Shown: positions 17,350 to 25,853, counted from the stretch's first letter. The stretch: 64,000 bases of DNA from JBOGCH01 sp051656645 (GCA_051656645.1 JBOGCH010000022.1:1-64000); one strand, 5' to 3'. The notes: generated by a model from the sequence alone, not told the origin. Program-made: numbers and translations.

Positions 17350-17590
17350 CGCTCTTTGCATTTGCATTAATCATAAAATCCGTCTTTATCTTTTTCCACG
17401 ATACAATAGATACAGAACAACCGGCAGTACCTGTTTTAGCAATTGATTTTGTAAATTCATCAATCACATCTTGTTGCTTCTCCGATACCTTACGGCGGTC
17501 ATTGACTCGTGACATATATACGCCTTCTGCATAAAGTTTTCTTCTAGTACCTTTTACAGAAAATTGAAGTTTTACTATATACATAATCAT
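17342..17590 (-). CDS. Small early phage protein, unknown function
   Basis: This 82-residue protein begins MIMYIVKLQFSVKGTRRKLY. Its start overlaps the preceding stop (ATGA), which supports the upstream of the two adjacent Met codons. The N-terminal strand is followed by a helix (VNDRRKVSEKQQDVIDEFTKSIAKTG) and a final strand CSVSIVSWKKIK. No motif or family is recognised. It belongs to the tightly packed early operon. Confidence 0.6.
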   Translation of the reverse strand: MIMYIVKLQFSVKGTRRKLYAEGVYMSRVNDRRKVSEKQQDVIDEFTKSIAKTGTAGCSVSIVSWKKIKTDFMINANAKSDG

Positions 17591-17829
17591 TCCTCCATAT
17601 TGATACTAAACCTATAACCGCTTGGCTCATCCAATGTGACATTATCTTCTATCCATACAGCAACTTTATTTTGCTGTGCACTCATTACATGAGCTGCATC
17701 AATTTCATCACCATCAACACTCTCTAACGCCTCAAACACATCGTCATCAACTTCCACATCGCCTAACTCTACAACATACGTTAATTCTACGGTCAACTCT
17801 TTTATTACTCTTTTTCCCATAACTAACAA
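17587..17829 (-). CDS. Small acidic early phage protein
   Basis: This 80-residue, strongly acidic protein (VVELGDVEVDDDVFEALESVDGDEIDA) contains a helix with 'VFEALESV' and 'AAHVMSAQQNKVAVWIEDNV'. Small acidic proteins of early phage operons are often inhibitors or DNA mimics of host enzymes; that is only a possibility here. It shares ATGA overlaps with both neighbours or lies within 7 bases of them, so it is translationally coupled. Confidence 0.6.
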   Translation of the reverse strand: MLVMGKRVIKELTVELTYVVELGDVEVDDDVFEALESVDGDEIDAAHVMSAQQNKVAVWIEDNVTLDEPSGYRFSINMEE

Positions 17830-18335
17830 TTTGGATCAAACGTTTGGCCAATACATTCACTCTCATCACCTTCATTCTCTTCAGCATCTCCTTCCTCCTT
17901 TGCCTTATACGGAAACACATCCAAAAACATCGTATCGTTTATCGCAACAATCTCATAAGGCACTACAAAACTTGCAAGCGACTTCTCAAGGTTCTCCTGA
18001 GCACGTTTCGTATCAGAGCCGGCAACAAGGTAATACTGATTACTCTTTTTCTCCTTGCCACTCACATCGTCTGCATCAATAAAGGCAACCTTAATCTTAT
18101 ACCACTTATCATCGTTCTCATCGTCTGAAGGAACAATTTCAGAGATATTAGATCGCTTCAAGCCGGCTATATAATAATCACCGGAAACAATAAACTTCAT
18201 CTCCTCAATAATACGCGCTTCCGCCTCTGTATGAGTAAAAGCGTCCAACAGATAAAGCTCATTCACTTTACGCTCACGTCCATCCTCACTAATCTTAATA
18301 TACTTTACTTTTGCTTCAAACCAATTTGCTATCAT
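17823..18335 (-). CDS. DUF4494 family protein
   Basis: This 170-residue protein matches the DUF4494 pattern of Bacteroidota: N-terminal WFEAKVKYIKISEDGRERKVNELYLLDAFTHTEAEARI, then 'YYIAGLKRSNISEIVPSDDE' and 'WYKIKVAFIDADDVSGKEKK'. It has two repeated halves (W-F/Y-x-x-K-V) that look like a duplicated domain. Function is unknown in the family, and members occur both in chromosomes and in mobile elements. The C-terminus is acidic. It is part of the early operon. Confidence 0.8.
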   Translation of the reverse strand: MIANWFEAKVKYIKISEDGRERKVNELYLLDAFTHTEAEARIIEEMKFIVSGDYYIAGLKRSNISEIVPSDDENDDKWYKIKVAFIDADDVSGKEKKSNQYYLVAGSDTKRAQENLEKSLASFVVPYEIVAINDTMFLDVFPYKAKEEGDAEENEGDESECIGQTFDPNC

Positions 18336-18337
18336 AA

Positions 18338-18721
18338 TTATTTTCTTTTTTGAGGTTTATATAAATTTACTCGAGTCAACAGCGGATAACTACCATCATT
18401 TCCGGATGGCATAACCTTAAATCGCATGGTCGCCTCATAATCGGGTAATGATTTATACATCGCAACACCCGCCGCCTTGCAATTAAACATCAATCCATCA
18501 CCATTTTTTCTCAAAGTGCAACCTTGTGGCATTTTCACCAAACTCCAGTCAGCCCCATCCTTATCATCCTGACACAATGCTAACCTGTCACCCTCCTTAA
18601 CATCTAGTACTCGTACCGCTGTCTCATTCAGAGTAAATGTACCATACTTAGTTTTTACAAGCACCATTGCATGCTCATCGCGCGGCATCTTACTATTTTT
18701 GTCGTACACTATCTTTGACAT
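18338..18721 (-). CDS. Small early phage protein, possible AbrB-like fold
   Basis: ATG 18721 (MSKIVYDKNSKMPRDEHAMV) gives 127 residues; a longer frame would overlap the upstream gene fully out of register. The stretch GTFTLNETAVRVLDVKEGDRLALCQDD resembles the 'V..P..I...L.I..GD.L.' swapped-hairpin pattern of AbrB/MazE-type DNA-binding proteins, and is repeated weakly by GLMFNCKAAGVAMY. This resemblance is suggestive only. It starts inside the last codons of the next gene upstream (overlap of 29 bases). Confidence 0.5.
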   Translation of the reverse strand: MSKIVYDKNSKMPRDEHAMVLVKTKYGTFTLNETAVRVLDVKEGDRLALCQDDKDGADWSLVKMPQGCTLRKNGDGLMFNCKAAGVAMYKSLPDYEATMRFKVMPSGNDGSYPLLTRVNLYKPQKRK

Positions 18722-18944
18722 ATCTAATACTTTTAACAGGATACTTAATTTGCATGTTATGACCCACCAAATACACATGTTTACTCTCTTTTGTTAAAAA
18801 CAGGTTTACCTTATCTCCTATAAATACCTTCCTATATCGGGTATCAACGATTACAGCAAACTCTTCACTCTCTTTCTCAAGCGTCATCTCTGTGAGATCC
18901 TGTCCTTGATCAACAAATCGTATTTTAACCACATCACCCATCAT
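18693..18944 (-). CDS. Small early phage protein, unknown function
   Basis: This 83-residue beta-rich protein begins MMGDVVKIRFVDQGQDL. The central VIVDTRYRKVFIGDKVNLFL could be an SH3-like or OB-like barrel. It has no cysteine or catalytic motif. It shares an ATGA-type overlap with the preceding gene and overlaps the following gene. No family is recognised. Confidence 0.55.
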   Translation of the reverse strand: MMGDVVKIRFVDQGQDLTEMTLEKESEEFAVIVDTRYRKVFIGDKVNLFLTKESKHVYLVGHNMQIKYPVKSIRYVKDSVRQK

Positions 18945-19333
18945 TCGCCTCCTTCCTCTTTAGCCACCTTCATTCCCTGCAACCCAATTATAGCATTCTC
19001 CAACACCTCAACACACTCTGGAGTATTCAACGCCCTAACCAATAAACTTGCCACCTCCATAATCACATTCGTTGCCTCCAATAATTCTATCCTATCTTCA
19101 AACGCCTCCAGCGTCACCCCATCCGGAACTGTTACCTCAACCTGACACAATCCAAACTGCCTCATGTGTCCCTTTATGCGCTCAGGCTGTGCAGCCAAAA
19201 ACTCATTAAGCTCTTCTTCCGTTTCAAACGCCACACTCTCTCGGTTTTCATCATAATAGTGTTCCAAATCCTTTTCCACTTTTACCGGGAAATACAAACT
19301 AACCACGTTCTCATTAATTGCTACATTATTCAT
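18941..19333 (-). CDS. Early phage protein, unknown function
   Basis: This 130-residue acidic protein begins MNNVAINENVVSLYFPVKVE. A first half with strands and 'FETEEELNEFLAAQPERIKGHMRQFGLCQVEVTVPDG' is followed by a helical half (LEATNVIMEVASLLVRALNTPECVEVLENAIIGLQG). No family is recognised. It is the first gene after an internal terminator, so it probably has its own promoter or receives read-through transcription. Confidence 0.55.
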   Translation of the reverse strand: MNNVAINENVVSLYFPVKVEKDLEHYYDENRESVAFETEEELNEFLAAQPERIKGHMRQFGLCQVEVTVPDGVTLEAFEDRIELLEATNVIMEVASLLVRALNTPECVEVLENAIIGLQGMKVAKEEGGE

Positions 19334-19360
19334 ATCTTTGTAATTATCTTTTTAAACAAT

Positions 19361-19402
19361 AAAGAGGGAGGCACTGTTCATTCATCACACACATCCCTCT
19401 TT
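19361..19402 (-). terminator. Intrinsic terminator inside the early region
   Basis: AAAGAGGGA and TCCCTCTTT pair across a 24-nt loop, and on the minus strand the stem is followed by a T-rich run. It would attenuate transcription between the DUF3164 gene and the cluster of small genes. Confidence 0.6.
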
Positions 19403-19409
19403 TCACATC

Positions 19410-20048
19410 TTACAACCTATTAAAATTAACCTCACGCTTAACCCACACGCCTCGTTCATTTCTCGCCTCGAAATAGTAATTTATACTATTGCCTTCCACT
19501 GTATGGCTCTCTCGGAATAACTCCATAATGGCAGAGTACTCATCACTATTAAACTTAACCTCAAGCTCGTAAAGCTTGCTGATTGATTTATAATCCAACT
19601 CACCGCGCTTGTTACGCTCAAGCAAATTAAGCGCCAGGCTATACATCGGATCGTCTGCACCGTTCTTGTTTTTCTTGATCCACGTATCCAGAAACTCCAT
19701 CAACCTCGTCACCGCCATGTCCGCGCGCTCATCAAAACCTTTCACCTTGTGTGCCTTCACATGCACTCTAAATGCTCCTTCTTCCAATTTAAAGTTCTGT
19801 TGCTCCTCCTTCAGGTCGCCATACTCCGTCATAATCCCCCGGAAAGCTTCCACCTCGTTATTGATAAACTCATGCAACTCCTTCACCACCTTCTCTGCCT
19901 CTTCCACCTTCCCGGATATCCGTTTCACCAAATCCGCTCTCATCTCTAAATAAGCCATTCGCCGACTTTGTCTCTCTTTTGCTTCTGCCGCGCGTCGTTC
20001 GGCAATTAACGCCTCTAATTGTTCTGTACTTAAATTTTCTACTGACAT
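19410..20048 (-). CDS. DUF3164 family phage protein
   Basis: This 212-residue helical protein matches DUF3164, found in Mu-like phages at the place of early replication genes. Features are an N-terminal 'LSTEQLEALIAERRAAEAKER' coiled coil, 'DLVKRISGKVEEAEKVVKELHEFINNEVEAF' and 'LEEGAFRVHVKAHKVKGFDERA'. It lies in the region where Mu carries gam; a DNA-end binding role has been suggested by position but is not established. It is soluble and has no catalytic residues. The start at 20048 gives MSVENLSTEQ. Confidence 0.8.
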   Translation of the reverse strand: MSVENLSTEQLEALIAERRAAEAKERQSRRMAYLEMRADLVKRISGKVEEAEKVVKELHEFINNEVEAFRGIMTEYGDLKEEQQNFKLEEGAFRVHVKAHKVKGFDERADMAVTRLMEFLDTWIKKNKNGADDPMYSLALNLLERNKRGELDYKSISKLYELEVKFNSDEYSAIMELFRESHTVEGNSINYYFEARNERGVWVKREVNFNRL

Positions 20049-20065
20049 AATGTTTTGTTTTAGGG

Positions 20066-20326
20066 TTACTTACTAAATGAGTTTAACACATCTATATGGT
20101 TGGCTTGCTCCAATACAAGCGCGTTCATTCTGTGGTGGAAAATGCCCGGAAAATGGCTCTTCATGTCCATCCACTTGCCCGTATTGGGGTTCTTTACTTG
20201 CCACACCTTCACGGGCACCATTTGTCCGCCCATATAGCGCTCCACCTCTCGGTACTCCACCTGTATCCGGTGAGCCCGATAAAAAGAGATAATCTCTTCA
20301 TCTGTGAGAATAATTCTTAACTCCAT
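20066..20326 (-). CDS. Small early phage protein, unknown function
   Basis: ATG 20326 gives 86 residues (MELRIILTDEEIISFYRAH). The central part (VWQVKNPNTGKWMDMKSHFPGIFHH) contains several aromatic and basic residues. The nearby upstream in-frame TTG is not preferred. No family is recognised. It lies directly before the DUF3164 gene in the early operon. Confidence 0.55.
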   Translation of the reverse strand: MELRIILTDEEIISFYRAHRIQVEYREVERYMGGQMVPVKVWQVKNPNTGKWMDMKSHFPGIFHHRMNALVLEQANHIDVLNSFSK

Positions 20327-20327
20327 A

Positions 20328-20573
20328 TTAACCAAAATAATAACTGTTTAATCTATCATAATGGCGTTTAGCGTTCACCCCACACACTCCACTCGCAGCC
20401 AAACGCTTTTTCTTATCATGCGTCCAAATCTCAACTACCGATTTGTATTGTTTTACACCCTTGCTCATCTGCTCTATATATTGCAATGACACCCATATTG
20501 CTTCGCCTCGTCCCTCGTCCAAACACATCCCATCAGCTATCTCCACACGTCTTCGTGACCGATACCTTGACAT
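20328..20573 (-). CDS. Small basic early phage protein
   Basis: ATG 20573 gives 81 residues starting MSRYRSRRRVEIADGMCLDE, with a basic N-terminus, a helix (AIWVSLQYIEQMSKGVKQYKSVVEIW) and a basic tail (THDKKKRLAASGV). A longer frame would overlap more than 130 bases of the gp16 gene, so the internal start is preferred; overlap is then 41 bases. No family is recognised. Confidence 0.5.
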   Translation of the reverse strand: MSRYRSRRRVEIADGMCLDEGRGEAIWVSLQYIEQMSKGVKQYKSVVEIWTHDKKKRLAASGVCGVNAKRHYDRLNSYYFG

Positions 20574-21048
20574 CAATACCACACATTTTAAGGATTGTTT
20601 TATCTTGCTGAAGCAACGCTTCATCGCGTCCAAGGCGCTTAATAATTTCTTGCTGACGTAGAAACTCATTGTAAATAGTTCTTAGTTCTGTTAGGTTTAA
20701 TTCGTTAAAATCGTTAGCCTTACTGCCGGCTCTTGTCGCTACTGCTTTAACATAATCCAACGTCACTTCCTTCTCTATCAATTTAAAGTAGCCAAATATG
20801 GACGCTATTGTCCGCTTACGCCACACATCCATCACTCCCTTGCCTTTATCTCTCCGTATGGAATCATTCATCACATGGCACATCCTAGCGTACTCCTCAT
20901 GCGTCATCTCGGTAAGGCTTTCCGTGCGTCCACCGGTAAAAGTATTCACCAACTCAACCTTAGCGCTTTCGCGGTCTCTAACTCCGGGCATCTTGCCAAG
21001 GAGCGAGTAAAATCGTTTATAATTACTCCTTGATTGCATCTTTATCAT
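20533..21048 (-). CDS. Mu gp16-like protein (DUF1018)
   Basis: This 171-residue helical protein belongs to the DUF1018/gp16 family of Mu-like phages: SNYKRFYSLLGKMPGVRDRESAKVELVNTFTGGRTESLTEMTHEEY near the start, then a basic 'VWRKRTIASIFGYFKLI' and 'ATRAGSKANDFNELNLTELRTIYNEF' at the end. Its molecular role is not established. It lies in the early operon, a few genes after the transposition proteins as in Mu, and overlaps the previous gene slightly. Confidence 0.85.
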   Translation of the reverse strand: MIKMQSRSNYKRFYSLLGKMPGVRDRESAKVELVNTFTGGRTESLTEMTHEEYARMCHVMNDSIRRDKGKGVMDVWRKRTIASIFGYFKLIEKEVTLDYVKAVATRAGSKANDFNELNLTELRTIYNEFLRQQEIIKRLGRDEALLQQDKTILKMCGIDVKVSVTKTCGDS

Positions 21049-21658
21049 AGTATTTAGTTGCTCGCTCTTCCCACACCGTGTAATATCCGGTTCTGCCTAT
21101 ATATCGCCCCTTGCTCTGCGCCCGGAATCCCTCAACCCATATCTTTAACTTAGAATCTCGCATCAACTGCACAGCCACCTTCCCGTCAGGATCCTTACCA
21201 ACACAATGCGAAACATAAATGAAAAGTTTATTGGGGTGCTTAACCCGTAAATCATAATAACGCTCAAAATCCACACCCCCGAAATACTGCACCGTGTCCA
21301 CTACAAACACATCGGCACTCTTTGGCTTCTTGACAATTTCACAAAATTTATCAAACGACAACGGCTCCCTTATCCGTATCTTACTCCCCACCTTATCCCA
21401 ACCTGCTCTCAGAGCCGCCTCTTGTATCGTGTCATCAGCTCCCTCCTCAAGAGAGATATAATCCACCGTCTTCCCTAATTCAGCCAGATATTTGGCCAAC
21501 TGGTGCACAAAGCTTGATTTTCCATTACTGGACATTCCATAAATAAACCACGAACCACTATCACTCGGTCTATTAAACGCTTCTTCCCACTCACCACTAA
21601 ATTCAAGCTTTCTGTACTTTTTGTTTAAAAGGTTATGTACAGAAATTGCTTTATCCAT
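21023..21658 (-). CDS. P-loop ATPase, RecA-like
   Basis: This 211-residue protein has Walker A GMSSNGKSS (41-49) and Walker B ADVFVVDT (115-122), with 'VDYISLEEG' (66-73) as in RecA/DnaB-like ATPases. There is no separate DNA-binding domain. It sits between MuB and gp16 in the early operon. A role in replicative transposition or in helping host replication proteins load is inferred from position; I do not recognise a named gene. It could be a second MuB-like or RecA/Sak4-type annealing ATPase. Confidence 0.7.
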   Translation of the reverse strand: MDKAISVHNLLNKKYRKLEFSGEWEEAFNRPSDSGSWFIYGMSSNGKSSFVHQLAKYLAELGKTVDYISLEEGADDTIQEAALRAGWDKVGSKIRIREPLSFDKFCEIVKKPKSADVFVVDTVQYFGGVDFERYYDLRVKHPNKLFIYVSHCVGKDPDGKVAVQLMRDSKLKIWVEGFRAQSKGRYIGRTGYYTVWEERATKYYDKDAIKE

Positions 21659-21659
21659 T

Positions 21660-22583
21660 CTATATTGTTTTATTCATTAACTGCTGTCTTACTATCAATC
21701 GCTTTAATCTTCTCACATCCTCCACAAACCACTGTTTCACCTCTTTCACACCTGTCTTGGTCTTCACTGTTATCCACTTTTGCACCTTATCAACCTCACC
21801 CCATATTGCACTCACCTGTTCACCATCCGTCACGCCATTAGCCTCACAAATCAACTTCGCGTCCTGTTCCATCACACCCTCAAGCTTTATATAAGCACGA
21901 CCTAATCGACTGTCAATCTCATCATATCCCTTCATCCTCCTGTTTACACCTGCCTTAATCTCCTTCTCAAAATTCTCCGTTCCGCTCAGTATACACCCAA
22001 TCACATCCTCCGTTCGGTTAAACAGCGGTATCAACATCCGCATGGCGCTTGGCTTCAACTTGTCCACCTCGTCAATAACCAGGATAGGATCATTACCCAT
22101 CTCTCTCAACTCCTTTGCCACCTCAGCAAGTAAAACATGGTTGGCTACATACCCCTTTGGTGTGGTTGACTTCACCTTTCGGTAAAGCTCCATCAAAAAC
22201 TGTCGGCTGGTCCACTCCTCAGCCTGCATGTATATCACCGCTCCACTGTGGTCCATCTCCGCAATATGTTTAAGGGATTGTGTCTTTCCGCTCCCGGCAT
22301 TACTGCTTATTGCCGTCCACATCTTCATTTCGCGACACTGATTAAACATAAACTGCACCATCTTAAAATTTCTGATCTCCTCTACAACCACCCATCCCGT
22401 CTCCTTATAATCCAATCCGGTTGCAATTTTAGCCTCAAGAGCATTAGTGTCCGCACCATACTTATCGCTCATCCACTGCGATAGGGCAGCGCTGCTTATT
22501 CCGCATCGGTCAGCCACCTTCGCGGCACTACCTAAACGTCCTATCCATGTCGTAACGTGTTGTTTTAATTTCGTTGTATTCAT
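21660..22583 (-). CDS. MuB-like transposition target ATPase
   Basis: This 307-residue AAA+ ATPase has an N-terminal HTH (residues 16-40, AAKVADRCGISSAALSQWM), Walker A SNAGSGKTQ (94-102) and Walker B ILVIDEVD (167-174). MuB coats target DNA, delivers it to the transpososome and gives target immunity. The domain order HTH then AAA+ is that of MuB. It follows the transposase by 14 bases in the same operon. The sensor and C-terminal helical domain appear intact. Confidence 0.92.
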   Translation of the reverse strand: MNTTKLKQHVTTWIGRLGSAAKVADRCGISSAALSQWMSDKYGADTNALEAKIATGLDYKETGWVVVEEIRNFKMVQFMFNQCREMKMWTAISSNAGSGKTQSLKHIAEMDHSGAVIYMQAEEWTSRQFLMELYRKVKSTTPKGYVANHVLLAEVAKELREMGNDPILVIDEVDKLKPSAMRMLIPLFNRTEDVIGCILSGTENFEKEIKAGVNRRMKGYDEIDSRLGRAYIKLEGVMEQDAKLICEANGVTDGEQVSAIWGEVDKVQKWITVKTKTGVKEVKQWFVEDVRRLKRLIVRQQLMNKTI

Positions 22584-22597
22584 TGTTTAAACGGTAT

Positions 22598-24670
22598 TTA
22601 CATTTGCTTTAAAACGCACCGCGGATCAAAATCCATCACCTCATAATCCTCTGTCGTTGGTGCTGCCGGCACCTCAATAGGTACCACATCAATAATCTCT
22701 GCGTCATCAAATCGTCCGGAAAGCATATTCCGCTGATTTTTGTGCTGTCCCCGGCTGTCTGTTATAAGGAACTTAGCCAGCGTATCATTCAATTGCGGAT
22801 GCTCATCAAACAACGCCTCTACCAACTCCGTTGCCTTTTGTTGTTCAGCAATAATCGTAGTTTCCGCAATCCTGTTAAAATCTCTCACACGCTTAAGCTG
22901 TGCCCGGTCTTCGTCTGTCTGTTCAACAACAGCCATGGGTTGCATGTGCTTCCGCTCAAGGATAAAATGCTTTGTTCCCTCCATAGGTTGTGTTTTACTT
23001 CCCTCATTCACCACTGCCACCACCTTGGTCACATCTTCCGGATCATACTTAATTATAAAATCCTTATGTCCCCAATTCCTAAAGTCCAAGTCAAAGCAAT
23101 CAAACCACACCTTCTCGCCAAGTAACGTCACGCCCACACCTTGCCCCTCAAGCTTATTCGTAAACCCGGTTGTTTCTCCAAACAACATCAGGTAATCGCT
23201 CACACTCATCTTAAGCTTATTCTCTTCTGCCACATTTCCCCAACCAATCATAAACTCCTCTCGTTTCAACGCTCTGTCCATCTCAACAAACTTTCTCAAC
23301 TGATCGGCACAACCCTGCTGGTCCGGCCAAAGGTGTTTATTCTTTTGCAATGCATCCATATTGGGCTGATTCTCTTTCCGAGAGGTAACCCCATAGCCAC
23401 TCCAGTTAGGCATCAACTTGCAATATTTATTATTAAAATAACCAAACCAAGGCTCTATAGTCTTCGCCTTTGCGTTATGTGCTGCTGCTGGTGAGTAGAT
23501 ATCAGTCAGTGCGCTATAAAAAGGCTTCAATGCGCCCCTTCCGTAATTGTCACTCTGCAACTGTAGAGGCTTATAATATTGTCCAAAGAGCTCTTTCGTG
23601 TGTTTAATCGCATTCCTAAAGGCTTCCTTAATCAATGCCGGGTTCTCATGTGTTCCAATGGCATAACCAATCGGATACTTATTAAATGGATCAAGTACCA
23701 CAACCAACGTAAGCCTATTGTGATAAGTAGTAATCCAATGCTTCTGCTTATTCATCTGCTTAGCCTGATACAGCAACTCTGCATCCCATCCATCCGTTGT
23801 CCAATAAGCCATCGGCACCGATGGTGCCACACGCTTCACCTGCATCGTCTTCGTATTCCTTAATTCTGTTGCACCACGGGTTCCGGCTGTAACCACCATC
23901 ACATTGCGTTCTTTCCAGTTAGCCACCGTCCCTGCCGTGATTGTTTCCCATCCACATGTCGTGGACACTGTATTGTATAGCGTTGCTATCATCTCGTTAT
24001 CCAAGTTTCTCGGATCACCAGCCAATTTCATCAACAATGCATCCTGTCTCTCCTCTGTGAGCTTCGCCGCGTTGCTGTTCCCCTCATTCCTGTGTATAAA
24101 CTCTGCATATCCGTTTGTCTTATACCGCTCCAGCTTATCCTTCAATCTCCGGTGATTAGCAGGCAATGTGTGGTAATTCCACTTATCGCCATCCTTCAGC
24201 CTGTTCACCTCCTCGCTCATGGCCATCCATGCTCCCTTCCTTTTATTTCCAAGGGCTCGCCTCATGGCCAGTCTGTCCGTCATTATCACATCTATTGCGT
24301 TCAGTATCGAGGCGTTCAATGTTCGCTCTCGTTGCTTATCCACTTGTAAGCTCTCACCATTGGGCTTCCTATACTCGGCATAAAAGTGTTCCGCTCGCGG
24401 ATCTAGCTCTATGCGCTCAAGTAAATAGTAATTAGGCGACACTAACTTTTTCGGATTTCCATATTTCGCCTCAAAGGCATCCCGATACTTTAATGGTAGT
24501 GATTCAAATTCAATGAGTGCTGGTGTCTCGTAACATGCGCGTCGCAAAACGTTTATTTTTTTTCGTATCGTAAGTTGTTTATATGTATAAACAGACATTA
24601 TTGGATCACCATCATCATCTCTTGTTAGTTCTTGGAATGATACGCACGCTTTATCAGCGTACCATTCCAT
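22598..24670 (-). CDS. MuA-like DDE transposase
   Basis: ATG 24670 gives 690 residues. The catalytic core is RNase H-like: D293 in TTDGWD, D374 in LQSDNYGRGA and E406 in KTIEPWFG, close to MuA's D269-D336-E392 spacing. Residues about 120-260 should be the helical end-binding I-beta/I-gamma region, and the C-terminus after about residue 560 the MuB-binding and strand-transfer part. It cuts and joins the phage ends in transposition. The start overlaps the upstream HTH gene (ATGA). All catalytic residues are present, so the enzyme looks functional. Confidence 0.95.
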   Translation of the reverse strand: MEWYADKACVSFQELTRDDDGDPIMSVYTYKQLTIRKKINVLRRACYETPALIEFESLPLKYRDAFEAKYGNPKKLVSPNYYLLERIELDPRAEHFYAEYRKPNGESLQVDKQRERTLNASILNAIDVIMTDRLAMRRALGNKRKGAWMAMSEEVNRLKDGDKWNYHTLPANHRRLKDKLERYKTNGYAEFIHRNEGNSNAAKLTEERQDALLMKLAGDPRNLDNEMIATLYNTVSTTCGWETITAGTVANWKERNVMVVTAGTRGATELRNTKTMQVKRVAPSVPMAYWTTDGWDAELLYQAKQMNKQKHWITTYHNRLTLVVVLDPFNKYPIGYAIGTHENPALIKEAFRNAIKHTKELFGQYYKPLQLQSDNYGRGALKPFYSALTDIYSPAAAHNAKAKTIEPWFGYFNNKYCKLMPNWSGYGVTSRKENQPNMDALQKNKHLWPDQQGCADQLRKFVEMDRALKREEFMIGWGNVAEENKLKMSVSDYLMLFGETTGFTNKLEGQGVGVTLLGEKVWFDCFDLDFRNWGHKDFIIKYDPEDVTKVVAVVNEGSKTQPMEGTKHFILERKHMQPMAVVEQTDEDRAQLKRVRDFNRIAETTIIAEQQKATELVEALFDEHPQLNDTLAKFLITDSRGQHKNQRNMLSGRFDDAEIIDVVPIEVPAAPTTEDYEVMDFDPRCVLKQM

Positions 24671-24861
24671 CACTTATAGCTTTTCCCCGTAACCTCAACG
24701 CCGTTGTATTTCTCAATAGCAATTTTTCGTATCTCATTCGCTTTATCTGTGTCATGCATTCCGCGTAGTGCGAAACGTACCGTTTCTCTTGTACAACCCA
24801 ATTCTGTCGCTATTTTCCCAGATGCTCCATAAGGCACCATAATCTCGTTGTGAAATCTCAT
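24670..24861 (-). CDS. Small HTH protein at the head of the transposition operon (Ner-like position)
   Basis: This 63-residue protein contains an HTH at residues 13-35 (ASGKIATELGCTRETVRFALRG). It is the first gene of the early operon and its stop overlaps the transposase start (ATGA). In Mu the gene here is ner, a small HTH repressor of early transcription; the position and size match, but sequence similarity to Ner cannot be judged by eye. It probably acts on the divergent promoter directly upstream, which contains a 20-bp dyad. Confidence 0.7.
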   Translation of the reverse strand: MRFHNEIMVPYGASGKIATELGCTRETVRFALRGMHDTDKANEIRKIAIEKYNGVEVTGKSYK

Positions 24862-24979
24862 ATCATTTTTGTGTTAGGATTAATTAAATTTTTACATTTG
24901 CACCTAATTAATCATGTGATTAATTGTGTTATTAATACACTGCAATATTACGTGAGATATCTCAATTAAACAATAAAAA
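24862..24979. promoter_or_regulatory. Lysis-lysogeny switch: divergent promoters and operator dyad
   Basis: Rightward (repressor) promoter: TTTG at 24868-24871, N21, then TACATTTG at 24893-24900, an exact Bacteroidota match. A 9+9 bp dyad AATTAATCA-TG-TGATTAATT (24906-24925) lies on the predicted start site, and a half site GATTAATTAAA lies at 24878-24888. A weaker leftward -7 box (TAATATTG) lies at 24950-24943. The dyad is positioned to control both promoters; the binding protein (repressor or Ner-like) is not known. Confidence 0.65.
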
Positions 24980-25396
24980 ATGAGAGAAATTTCAATATTA
25001 AAAGAAAGAATTTTACAATATCTTGATTTTAAAGGTATTACAAAGTATGAATGTTATCAAAAAACTGGTATAACAAATGGGGTTTTTAGCCAAAAGAATG
25101 GATTATCAGAAGATAACTTGTTGAGATTTCTCAGTTATTATAAAGAAATCAATCATACGTGGCTATTGACGGGTACGGGAGATATGGAAAGAGTATCAAG
25201 CAGTAGTAATAACAATACAACGATAAATGATACAGATGTGGTACTGTTATTAAAAGAAATGCTTAAAGATAAAGAATTGAGAATTGAAGAGTTAACCGAA
25301 AAGGTCGGCTCTTTAAAAGAAAAACTGAAGGGGTTGCAGGAAGAGAAATGGCATGGAAGGGATGCCCGGGATGCAACGGGTGCCGATGTCGGTTAA
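24980..25396 (+). CDS. Phage repressor-like HTH protein
   Basis: This 138-residue protein has a lambda-like HTH at residues 15-65 (FKGITKYECYQKTGITNGVFS..NGLSEDNLLRFLSYYKEINHTWLLTGTGDM), the pattern of many Bacteroidota phage repressors. A Ser/Asn linker (SSSSNNNTTINDTD) leads to a coiled coil (LLLKEMLKDKELRIEELTEKVGSLKEKLKGLQEE) for oligomerisation. There is no S24 peptidase, so induction is not by self-cleavage. It is divergent from the transposition operon, as c is in Mu. The last 15 residues (WHGRDARDATGADVG) come from a G+C-rich stretch unlike the rest. Confidence 0.8.
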   Translation: MREISILKERILQYLDFKGITKYECYQKTGITNGVFSQKNGLSEDNLLRFLSYYKEINHTWLLTGTGDMERVSSSSNNNTTINDTDVVLLLKEMLKDKELRIEELTEKVGSLKEKLKGLQEEKWHGRDARDATGADVG

Positions 25397-25463
25397 GCTT
25401 TGACGGCTGGGCCAAACCCCGATGTAAATCAATATATTAACATTAACCTAAAAGAACTACACA

Positions 25464-25853
25464 ATGGACAGAGTTATTGGTATAAAGATCATAAATGTTA
25501 ACTTACAACAAGCAAAAGATATAGATTGGATTCTTCAGCAAGCTCAAACGACGCGAACTGTCGATGCGGGAGATATTTTCATCAGTAAACCACATTTCTC
25601 TACGCTCGGAAAAATTATGGAACAGTATGATTTTGGTAAATTTTTAGGCGGTACGTTATTTATTGTATATCCTCAAGGTTATGTTTTTGGTCAAGAATAT
25701 AGTTTAACGTCTATGTATAATGAGCATGTTAAAAGAGAACAGGAAGAATATGATTTTAAAATCAAGGAAAGAGCTCATAAAAGAAAAGAGCGAATGTACC
25801 AAGTCATCGCTCTTATTTTAACTGCAATATCAATTATTGCAGTCAATGTTTGA
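25464..25853 (+). CDS. C-terminally membrane-anchored protein, unknown function
   Basis: This 129-residue protein has a soluble N-terminal part, a charged coiled coil (NEHVKREQEEYDFKIKERAHKRKERM) and a single C-terminal membrane segment (YQVIALILTAISIIAVNV). It lies 67 bases after the repressor in the same direction, so it is likely expressed in the lysogen. Genes here are often superinfection exclusion or other lysogenic conversion functions; that is inference from position. No family is recognised. Confidence 0.6.
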   Translation: MDRVIGIKIINVNLQQAKDIDWILQQAQTTRTVDAGDIFISKPHFSTLGKIMEQYDFGKFLGGTLFIVYPQGYVFGQEYSLTSMYNEHVKREQEEYDFKIKERAHKRKERMYQVIALILTAISIIAVNV

